A stretch of 53,584 nucleotides of DNA, from positions 1 to 53,584 of the forward strand of contig JAKQLB010000155.1 in NCBI GenBank assembly GCA_029567375.1, given 5' to 3'. Every line of letters starts with the position of its first letter. Position 1 is the stretch's first letter. The DNA comes from Bacteroidota bacterium. GTDB lineage: Bacteria; Bacteroidota; Bacteroidia; Bacteroidales; UBA932. Below the pieces are notes generated by a model, which worked only from the letters and a program-made list of their open reading frames with translations, made no database searches and had not been told where the DNA came from. A program made the translations under genes and the position numbers. This document shows positions 35,701-46,338 of the stretch, one piece after another.

Positions 35701-37302
35701 TCAGGGACACTGGACAAACCGGTTCTAAAAAGTACCAACGGGCATTTTGAAGATTTTAACTTCATACTGGACTACACAAAGGTACCATATACGGTAAATG
35801 GCCCTTTCAGCATCAGCGAAAATGGAGTAGTGTTTGAGAACGCGATTGTTACTGACAGATTTGGTCATGAAGGAACCCTTACAGGAGGATTGCAATATGA
35901 CCATTTCAAAGACATGCGTCTTAACGCCAGACTGAATGCCGAGCATCTACACGGACTCAATACCACGGCTGCAGACAACGATTCATACTACGGAAGAGCA
36001 TTTGCCACCGGTACAGTCCGTTTAAGCGGACCATTCAGAAAACTCCTGCTGGATATGAATATCACCACCGGGCGGAACTCTACCATACATATCCCGCTAG
36101 GTTCCTCATCAAGCAGCCATACCTCATTGCTCACCTTTGTGGACAACACTACTGTCAAGTCCATCTCAGCCTATGACTCGCTACAGGTGATGAACACCAT
36201 AGCTGAAAAGAGAGGCGGTTACGAATTTGCTGTAAGAATGCGTGTCAATGCCACTCCTGATGCCGAAGTCCATCTCGAAATCAATAAAGCCCTGGGCGAT
36301 GTCCTCAAGACTCGCGGATCCGGACAGTTGGTTATTAATGCCGCCACAGATTTGTTTGACATAAAAGGGAACTACAATATCGATGAAGGCAGCTACAAGT
36401 TCGTGATGTTGGGACTCGCTTCCCGTGACTTCATTATCAATCCGGGTGGCACTATCAATTTCACCGGAGATGTAATGAAATCTGACCTCAACCTTGAGGC
36501 TATATACCGTACAAAAGCCTCCATAGGCACTCTGATAGCCGATACCACCTCTATAAGTACCAGGCGCACAGTGGACTGTGGCATAGGCATCACCGGAAAA
36601 CTCGCCAATCCCGAACTCAATTTCTCCATTGATATTCCAGATCTGGACCCCACCATCAAAGGGCGTGTGGAAAGTGCACTGAGTACCGAAGATAAACGTC
36701 TCAAACAGTTACTTACTCTGCTCCTCTCAGGCAGTTTCGTTCCCGACGAACAGTCAGGCATTGTCAACAACACCACCGTGCTTTACTCCAATGCCTCCGA
36801 GATTATGGCCAACCAGCTCAATAATGTATTCCGCCAACTCAACATTCCTCTCGACCTTGGATTCAATTACCAACCCGGAGAGAAGGGACGCGACATATTT
36901 GATGTGGCAGTCTCGACTCAGTTGTTCAACAACCGTGTCAGTATAAACGGAAATATAGGAAACAGGCAATATATGACCTCCAACCAGAGTGACCTGGTGG
37001 GTGACGTCGATGTGGAAATCAAAATCGATCGTACCGGCAGGGTTCGCCTCACTCTATTTTCTCATTCAGCAGACCAGTACAGTAATTACCTCGACCAGTT
37101 ACAGCGCAACGGAATAGGTGTATCTTACCAGGAAGAATTTGATGACTTCAGAGAACTTTTCAGAAAGATCTTCTGGAGTAAAAGACGCCGCGATGAGTAC
37201 GCCGCTCAGCAAGCGAGAGTGCTAGAGATACGTCAAAAAGACCCCCTGCAACGAATACAGGAACAAAAATCAAAGCAGACGCAAGAAACCACCATCAGGT
37301 GA
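32722..37302 (+). CDS. tamB: TamB/AsmA-like translocation and assembly protein
   Basis: The protein of at least 1526 residues has an N-terminal membrane anchor, a long beta-helix-forming middle, and the C-terminal TamB domain (from about 1150, with GSYKFVMLGLASRDFIINPGGTI and later LFNNRVSINGNIG). TamB-type proteins bridge the inner and outer membranes for lipid or barrel assembly. The first standard start codon is GTG 32722, inside the hydrophobic anchor. The frame stays open back to a stop at 32677, and residues just before the GTG (IKTWKKIVLAV) form the basic part of the anchor. The real start may be a rare ATC at 32692 or another non-AUG codon. Confidence 0.88.
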   Translation: MVILTALIPTTLYIAIQMPAFQTFVGNKVSSALSEKINGNISVGKISYALFNRLIVKNVLVTGPAGDTILHANKISVNLQARSFISGEMKAGKVVVDGGEFNIFKITPEESNLALLFEKNEAQHGEELSEATEEEPDMRPEEWPKSVNIDKIEIRDFTFRALDTFDITTYADPRTIDWRNIVLNDINLSARNLHIEEDVTLELDNLSFKEGNGLNINTFSGNIRLGDVLEYNGLDTITRKEIYIDDMLYDDGYSRLVTEYYSMTFDDFSDFSDYVRKVYMGLDLKEGSFLDFQSLRSYTDALSYFTLKFYLSGETKGTVSNLVTRSLKVQSKTKQTLLDFSAHLSGLPKAGETMASFDVKRCYTTTAEIADIVESVTDTPIDKKAISSFARGERIHFDGSLNGFFEDFVAFGELGSEDLGNFKVDIICRNERGAGYELIGFIKSRAFDLGRLMDNSLLGDFTCDATVSAVLGKESSIDIENISISELGFNNYNYSNILATGRLANNEFDGRVICSDPNLNFMFHGVFALAGKSSNSLYKFNLALGHADLHALNFDKREISRIKLLADADFTKTKSGDLFGDILIKNFICSLGNDHYDVGNINLRSTSYKNDYKLQLKSSFARADYAGTAPISSFVSDLLKLTAEHHLSHLFETKEKAEGLPDINENYSFNLQTFDMRPVCSFLMPGLYVEDRTNINVRMTSDDKLKININSPLLAYKHNYIRDIDLTVDNRDSMITTIIRSGMLQSGNVKGYDAIIKALVKDNAIGLNLGFDNGEKAATYADLNARVSFPEPKENGLNIIADFYPSNIVINGENWSLNPSSIGYREKDLSVTGFGLSNGDQTIRFDGRLSASTEDTLLVTLNRFDASVANPLLDIPLDIKGFLTGKAEFFSLFSDNKGILLNIEGEKMSIAGDQIGDLGIHTKWNETAKSFDFLVNNTKNEFTPLHLAGSYYPNKKSIDGNMSLDKFSLVCLNPIVEGLLSDVSGHISADIDISGTLDKPVLKSTNGHFEDFNFILDYTKVPYTVNGPFSISENGVVFENAIVTDRFGHEGTLTGGLQYDHFKDMRLNARLNAEHLHGLNTTAADNDSYYGRAFATGTVRLSGPFRKLLLDMNITTGRNSTIHIPLGSSSSSHTSLLTFVDNTTVKSISAYDSLQVMNTIAEKRGGYEFAVRMRVNATPDAEVHLEINKALGDVLKTRGSGQLVINAATDLFDIKGNYNIDEGSYKFVMLGLASRDFIINPGGTINFTGDVMKSDLNLEAIYRTKASIGTLIADTTSISTRRTVDCGIGITGKLANPELNFSIDIPDLDPTIKGRVESALSTEDKRLKQLLTLLLSGSFVPDEQSGIVNNTTVLYSNASEIMANQLNNVFRQLNIPLDLGFNYQPGEKGRDIFDVAVSTQLFNNRVSINGNIGNRQYMTSNQSDLVGDVDVEIKIDRTGRVRLTLFSHSADQYSNYLDQLQRNGIGVSYQEEFDDFRELFRKIFWSKRRRDEYAAQQARVLEIRQKDPLQRIQEQKSKQTQETTIR

Positions 37303-38193
37303 CACCTTAAGTACTGCTTCTCTTCCCAACACAAGCGAATAATTGGGCTGCTCGTGACCGCACGGAAATCCGAAAAGCACCGGACAATCGAGACGATCGG
37401 TATGTTCCTTTATGAGGGTATATACATCTTTTTCCCACTTATCGCTATCCGCCGTATCGGTAAACTGGCCGATAATCACACCTTTGAGACGATCCAGCAT
37501 ACCTGCACAACGCATAGTGAGCAACATTCTATCTACCGTATGCATCTTCTCGTCAATATCCTCAATAAACAGAATGGAGTCCTCTTCGAAGAGATTCTGG
37601 ATAGGAGTACCTATGGTGCTGGCAAAAAGGCATAGATTGCCTCCAACCAACCTGCCCCTGCATTTCCCTAATTTACTGAATGGATGTGGAGCTGTATCGT
37701 AGTGCATATCGGCACCGAAAAGTGCATCATGGAGTGAATCGAAGGTCTGCGGTAACGCATCTCCAAAGGTACTGGGCATTGCTCCGAGTATTGACTCAAT
37801 TCCCAGTGAGCGAAGTGCGTTATGGAAGATGGTGATGTCACTGAATCCAACCAGCCATTTCGGGTGTTCCCTGAAGAGGTTGAGATCCAGGTGACTGAGA
37901 GTGCGCATCGAGCCATAGCCGCCGCGGTAGGAGATTATCGCCTTGATCTCATCGTCTAGGAGCATTTCGCGGATATCTTCGGCACGAAGAGCGTCATCTC
38001 CTGCAAAGTCACCGGGGAGTGAGTTATATAGGTATTTTCCCTTTTTGACCTTGAGCCCCCAGGAATTAAATATGGATATCCATTTCTCTTCGTATTCGGG
38101 TGTGAGTTGAGATTTTGATATGGCTGAAGCCATCGTTACAACTCCTATAGTATCACCCTGTTTAAGATATGAGGGTCTGATAAATTGTCGCAT
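37270..38193 (-). CDS. LD-carboxypeptidase (MccF-like, S66)
   Basis: The 307-residue protein has the S66 signatures: SYRGGYGSMRTLSHLD near 88-103, nucleophile Ser118 in VGFSDIT, LFIEDIDEK with the catalytic glutamate, and GFPCGHEQPN with the catalytic histidine. These cytosolic enzymes cut the L,D-bond of murein tetrapeptides during recycling. Its 3' end overlaps the tamB 3' end by 33 bases, and it follows the 7TM-HD gene by 12 bases on the minus strand. Confidence 0.92.
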   Translation of the reverse strand: MRQFIRPSYLKQGDTIGVVTMASAISKSQLTPEYEEKWISIFNSWGLKVKKGKYLYNSLPGDFAGDDALRAEDIREMLLDDEIKAIISYRGGYGSMRTLSHLDLNLFREHPKWLVGFSDITIFHNALRSLGIESILGAMPSTFGDALPQTFDSLHDALFGADMHYDTAPHPFSKLGKCRGRLVGGNLCLFASTIGTPIQNLFEEDSILFIEDIDEKMHTVDRMLLTMRCAGMLDRLKGVIIGQFTDTADSDKWEKDVYTLIKEHTDRLDCPVLFGFPCGHEQPNYSLVLGREAVLKVSPDGGFLRLL

Positions 38194-38205
38194 CTGACGT
38201 ACGGA

Positions 38206-40254
38206 TTACTGTTTGCTATCGCGTTTGCGCTTGGGATATGCAATACGCGCGTGATAAGTCTGTTTTATCTGCCGTTTAAAGCACTCCTTGACTATATTTA
38301 TTTCTTTGAGTGAGATGTCTGCACGGACAAGCTGTTGGTCTGAAAGCCGTGAACCGAGAATCTCCTCAACCAGTTCTGAGATACTTTCATCGGTATATTT
38401 CTTGAGTGAACGCGAGGCGGCCTCTACAGCATCCGCCATCATCACCACTACCTGTTCCTTGGTAGTAGGAAGCATTCCTCTATATGTAAAAGGTGCGGTG
38501 TTCTTGGGATCACCTCCGTTGTTGCAATAAACATTATAAAAATAGAGAGTCATCGATTGTCCGTGATGCGAGCGTATGAAGTCTTTTATCACATCCGGAA
38601 GATGGAATTTGCGGGCAAGCGCAAGTCCATCATCAACGTGACGAATAATATCTGCAGCACTCTCTTCAGGTGTAAGTCCTTTATGGTAATTATCTTGTCC
38701 GCTTCCGGGATTGACATTTTCAATGAAGCAAGCAGGATTTTCAATTTTTCCCACATCATGGTACATTGCACCGGCTCTTGCCAACATGGCATTGGCACCA
38801 ATTTCCCGCGCAGCATTTTCAGCCATATTTGCCACCATCAGAGAGTGCTGAAAAGTACCTGGTGCGCGGTGCGATAGTTCCTGAAGCAGAGGATTGCTGC
38901 TATCGGTAAGGTCAAAGAGACGGGAGTATGAGGTAAATGAAAATATCCTTTCAAAGAGGAGTACAAAGGGATTGAGAACAACGCATAACACCGCATTGAT
39001 AGCAATGAATGTCACAGTATAACTCTTCCAGATCATCGCTGCATCATCCGTCAATAGACGGAATGAGAGCAACAGAGCCACCATTCCCACAAAGATGAAG
39101 ACCGCATTGAGAAACAACTTCCATCCTCTGTTGAAATGGGCATAAGTAAGCAGTCCGATACTGCCGGCCACCAGATTTATGCCAAACAGTTCTATACCAT
39201 TCTCTGCGATTAGCAAAAGAGGCAAAAGCGATATTACATAGACGGGAAAGATAAGTTCATTCCTAAAAAAGGAGGCAGCAATGAGGACCAGCGCCGCAAA
39301 AGGCACCAGATAAATGAGATTGGCTCCAAGACGGTGGACCAAAGCCGTAGCTGCAAAGGAGAAAAATACCATCAACAGGATAAACAACAGGTGACTGGTG
39401 CGTCTCAGCACCTCCTTTGCAGTGAAGAAAATAGCCAAAAAGAGAAGTGCAACCAATATGAGCACAGTCAATATATGACTGACGATGAGCCATCCGCGCG
39501 AAGAGCTGTAACCAAAACTTCTGTTGTACTCAGCCTTGTAGGAATCGAGAATCTGTTCGATCTCAGCCGAGACTATCTCCCCCTTGGAGACAATCAGCTG
39601 ACCGGAGTAAATAATACCCTTGGTGGGCGAAATGTAATTGACTGCATCGCGGTGTAAAAGCGCAGTAACATCCTCATCGTACTCGAGGTTTGGCACAATC
39701 CAGGAGGGAATATTAAGTAATGTTATAAGCGAATCGGTGGCCAGCTTGGGAAAAGTATAGCGCAGGTCAGCCTGTAGCAGACCGGCGGCCCGCTTTTGAT
39801 CATAAACCTCCAGAGCAGGCATATCCGTCACCCTTCCGTTCCTGTTGACGAATATCACCTTATCCGATATATCATCTTCAAAAGTGGAGACTATTCCACC
39901 GTAATAAGCATCGGTAAGAAACTCGGATACATGGCGTGAAATATCCTTCGGAATAGAGTTATCAATAGAAAACCTTATAAAACCATCGATCATCCTTTCG
40001 CCTGTCTCATCATTGAAGTTGTAATATTCGACTATACGCGAAGTCTTCTGCTCGATTTCAACAAGCATTTCAGCCTCAGTCTTCAAAATAGGGAAATCAA
40101 TCGGAGCAATAAGTGTCTCATAAATCCAGGCTTGCCCACGTGCGTATTCATATTTGAATTTTCCTTCAACGGGATAGAGCAGGATCATCAGTAGAGCCAA
40201 AACGCCAAACCAGATTAGTGATCGGTAGTTTTTGAGGTTTCTTGTTGTTTCCAT
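38206..40254 (-). CDS. 7TM-HD domain phosphodiesterase (PgpH-like)
   Basis: The 682-residue protein has one helix at about 13-27, an extracytoplasmic domain to about 250, seven membrane helices to about 435, then an HD domain with His470 in FQHSL and the HD pair at 499-500 in MYHDVGKIE. The layout is that of PgpH, which hydrolyses c-di-AMP in Firmicutes; Bacteroidetes have related proteins. Substrate c-di-AMP is likely by family. It is the first gene of a two-gene operon with the LD-carboxypeptidase. Its start is divergent from the esterase gene. Confidence 0.9.
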   Translation of the reverse strand: METTRNLKNYRSLIWFGVLALLMILLYPVEGKFKYEYARGQAWIYETLIAPIDFPILKTEAEMLVEIEQKTSRIVEYYNFNDETGERMIDGFIRFSIDNSIPKDISRHVSEFLTDAYYGGIVSTFEDDISDKVIFVNRNGRVTDMPALEVYDQKRAAGLLQADLRYTFPKLATDSLITLLNIPSWIVPNLEYDEDVTALLHRDAVNYISPTKGIIYSGQLIVSKGEIVSAEIEQILDSYKAEYNRSFGYSSSRGWLIVSHILTVLILVALLFLAIFFTAKEVLRRTSHLLFILLMVFFSFAATALVHRLGANLIYLVPFAALVLIAASFFRNELIFPVYVISLLPLLLIAENGIELFGINLVAGSIGLLTYAHFNRGWKLFLNAVFIFVGMVALLLSFRLLTDDAAMIWKSYTVTFIAINAVLCVVLNPFVLLFERIFSFTSYSRLFDLTDSSNPLLQELSHRAPGTFQHSLMVANMAENAAREIGANAMLARAGAMYHDVGKIENPACFIENVNPGSGQDNYHKGLTPEESAADIIRHVDDGLALARKFHLPDVIKDFIRSHHGQSMTLYFYNVYCNNGGDPKNTAPFTYRGMLPTTKEQVVVMMADAVEAASRSLKKYTDESISELVEEILGSRLSDQQLVRADISLKEINIVKECFKRQIKQTYHARIAYPKRKRDSKQ

Positions 40255-40265
40255 AAATTATTTTA

Positions 40266-40273
40266 TAATTTTG
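40266..40273 (+). promoter_or_regulatory. -7 box of the esterase gene
   Basis: TAATTTTG matches TAnnTTTG and lies 26 bases before the ATG at 40300. Partial -33 candidates (TTG at 40242-40247) are present with a spacer of 18-21 bases. Confidence 0.6.
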
Positions 40274-40299
40274 TAAAGGTAAGAAAAAAAAATGCTACA

Positions 40300-41142
40300 A
40301 TGAAAAAACTAATTCTGGCTACAGCCCTCCTTCTGGCCACATTTACAATGAAAGCGCAGGAACTTATCATCATCAGTTCCGACCTTCTCAAATGTGACGA
40401 TTCCATCCTGGTATTCACCCCGGGACACTCTAGATACTGCAATAAATCGGATGACAATACCACTGAAGCCATACCCACACTCTTTCTGCTTCATGGCTGG
40501 TCGGGATGCTACCGCAATTGGGCAGACAAGTCCGACCTTCAGCAGGTCAGCGACCGTTTCGGGTTCAGGATCATCTGTCCGGATGGATTTTACAACAGTT
40601 GGTATGCAAACAACGTGGATAAAAACAAAATGCAATGGAGGAGTTTTTTTGATCGGGAACTCTATCCGCAAATGGTGGAGAAATACAATCTCGATCCCGA
40701 AAAGACATTCATTACGGGCCTTTCAATGGGCGGTCTCGGGGCCATCAACATTTTTCTTGACGATATTTCCAGATTCAGGTCAGCCGGCTCAATGAGTGGT
40801 GTGCTTGACATCTATCATACCTCACCCAATCTGCTCGACAAGGAACTTAGCCAAATTCTCGGCCCTTATACGCCTGAGAACCCGCTCTACGACGCCAACA
40901 ATCCAATAAACAACCTCGACAAAGTGGCAGGATCAGGCAAACTGATGGTAATATCCTGCGGATATGAAGATTATTATGTAAAATCCACCCTGGACTTTTC
41001 AGCAAAATGTCGCGAAATGAAGATTCCCCACATAATGCTTCTATCACCGGGACGCCACTCCTGGATCTACTGGGACTACGCCCTTGTAGAACATCTGGAG
41101 TTTTTTAAGAAAATATTGGATGGAGCGAATCTGGGATTCTGA
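40300..41142 (+). CDS. Secreted esterase, S-formylglutathione hydrolase/tributyrin esterase-like
   Basis: The 280-residue protein has a signal peptide ending MKAQ (residue 20) and an esterase D-type fold. The oxyanion motif LLHGWSG is at 63-69, the nucleophile elbow TGLSMGG has Ser142, and the catalytic histidine is in PGRHSWIYWD near the C-terminus. It should cleave ester bonds in the periplasm. Substrate is unknown; Bacteroidetes use similar enzymes on acetylated glycans. It converges on the oxoamine synthase, with a 201-base period-7 tract between the two. Confidence 0.85.
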   Translation: MKKLILATALLLATFTMKAQELIIISSDLLKCDDSILVFTPGHSRYCNKSDDNTTEAIPTLFLLHGWSGCYRNWADKSDLQQVSDRFGFRIICPDGFYNSWYANNVDKNKMQWRSFFDRELYPQMVEKYNLDPEKTFITGLSMGGLGAINIFLDDISRFRSAGSMSGVLDIYHTSPNLLDKELSQILGPYTPENPLYDANNPINNLDKVAGSGKLMVISCGYEDYYVKSTLDFSAKCREMKIPHIMLLSPGRHSWIYWDYALVEHLEFFKKILDGANLGF

Positions 41143-41343
41143 GGTGCGAGATACGGGGTACATGTTGCGAGGTTAGTAAACTCAGCACTTCCTCTCAACC
41201 CGTAACACATAACACGCAGCCGAACCACCCCATACCCCGGCAACACGTAACTCGCAACCCGAACCACCCCGTAACCCGCAACGCGTAACTCGCAACACTA
41301 CTCACTCCCCACTACACACTACACACTCGGAACTCAGAACTAC
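41143..41343. repeat. Long period-7 tract between convergent genes, with orientation switch
   Basis: The whole gap between the esterase stop and the oxoamine synthase stop consists of degenerate 7-mers. The left part (41143-41175) uses GGTGCGA-type words; the right part (from 41197) uses inverted-type words such as GTAACAC and CGCAACC. The AAC core recurs at seven-base steps in runs broken by register shifts. At the right end ACT recurs at 41297, 41304, 41311, 41318, 41325, 41332 and 41339, a perfect series ending at the stop codon. The opposite orientation of the two halves allows long imperfect pairing. Confidence 0.8.
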
Positions 41344-42606
41344 TTAATACTTAATAGACATGTCTCTAATCTCCTCTGCATCATAAACACCCTTGTCGAG
41401 CTTCACCTTGATCTCGGCGAATGCATTGAGAGTATATTCCACATCCTCGAGTGAATGAACTGCAGTAGGAATGATACGATACATTATGATACCTTGGGGC
41501 ACCACGGGATATGTAACTGTAGAACAGAAAATTTTGTAATTTTTTCTAAGATCAATCACGATGTTTGTAGCCTGTGCTAAGTTGCCATCCATAAACACAG
41601 GGGTAACACATGCCTCCGCTTCACCGATATTGAAACCTCTTTTACGGAGACCTTCTTGAAGTGCCCTTGTAACAACCCAGAGTTTTTCACGAAGACGTGC
41701 ACCCTCTTTACCACGTATGATTTCGAGACGTTTGAGAGCACCCTCTACGATAGGCATGGGAAGTGACTTTGCATAAATCTGTGAACGGAGATTATACCTG
41801 AGATAATTGATGATGGCTCTGGGACCGGCAACGAACCCGCCGATGGTAGCCATTGATTTTGCGTATGTACCTATGTATAGGTCAATTTCATCCATCACAC
41901 CGAAATGCTCGGACGTTCCACGGCCTTCCTTACCCATAACTCCGAAACCATGTGCATCATCGATAAGAATGCGGAAATTGTACTTCTTTTTGAGATCCAC
42001 GATATCTTTAAGAATACCGAGAGCTCCGGTCATACCGTAAACACCCTCAGTAAGGAGGAGAACTCCTCCCCCTTTGGCCTTAGCCTCAGCGCAAGCTCTT
42101 TTAATGATCCTCTCGCAATCGGCAATATCATTGTGACGGTATTTATACTTGGTGCCGAGATGGAGGCGAATTCCATCAAGAAGACATGCATGACATTCGT
42201 TGTCATATACTACCACGTCATGCCGGCAAAGAAGCGCATCAATGGTAGATACAATGCCCTGGTAACCGAAATTGAAAAGGAAACAATCTTCTTTTTTCTC
42301 GAAATCGGCAAGCTCCCTTTCGAGTCTTTCGTGGAGAGCGGTATGTCCGGTAAGCATTCTGGAGCCCATAGGATAAGCCATACCCCATTTTGCGGCTCCT
42401 TCTGCATCTGCTTTGCGTATCTCAGGATGATTGGCAAGACCAAGATAGTTGTTTATACTCCAACATAGGACTTCTTCGCCCTGGAAAAACATCCTGGGAC
42501 CAATTTCACCCTCAAGTTTGGGAAACATAAAGTAACCGAAAGCTTTATCACGATATTGGCCCAAAGGACCGCCTGAGTCTTTGCTTAATCTTTCAAAAAT
42601 GTCCAT
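41344..42606 (-). CDS. Alpha-oxoamine synthase family PLP enzyme
   Basis: The 420-residue protein has the fold-type I PLP layout of the family that includes KBL, serine palmitoyltransferase, BioF and cysteate acyltransferase: NYLGLANHPE at 53-62, DDAHGFGVMG at 216-225 and PLP lysine Lys250 in GTYAKSMATIGG. It joins an acyl-CoA to an amino acid. A close match to the named serine palmitoyltransferase or KBL is not evident, so a lipid-base (sphingoid or sulfonolipid) role is possible but not shown. It is 29 bases downstream of gyrB and probably cotranscribed. Confidence 0.85.
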   Translation of the reverse strand: MDIFERLSKDSGGPLGQYRDKAFGYFMFPKLEGEIGPRMFFQGEEVLCWSINNYLGLANHPEIRKADAEGAAKWGMAYPMGSRMLTGHTALHERLERELADFEKKEDCFLFNFGYQGIVSTIDALLCRHDVVVYDNECHACLLDGIRLHLGTKYKYRHNDIADCERIIKRACAEAKAKGGGVLLLTEGVYGMTGALGILKDIVDLKKKYNFRILIDDAHGFGVMGKEGRGTSEHFGVMDEIDLYIGTYAKSMATIGGFVAGPRAIINYLRYNLRSQIYAKSLPMPIVEGALKRLEIIRGKEGARLREKLWVVTRALQEGLRKRGFNIGEAEACVTPVFMDGNLAQATNIVIDLRKNYKIFCSTVTYPVVPQGIIMYRIIPTAVHSLEDVEYTLNAFAEIKVKLDKGVYDAEEIRDMSIKY

Positions 42607-42635
42607 GGTAAAAAATATTTAGGTTTTAGTAATTA

Positions 42636-46336
<3,701 letters not shown>

Positions 46337-46338
46337 CT

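Noticed and set aside
41143-41343. CRISPR array
   Set aside because: Units are only seven bases, unspaced and degenerate; no cas genes are in the window.
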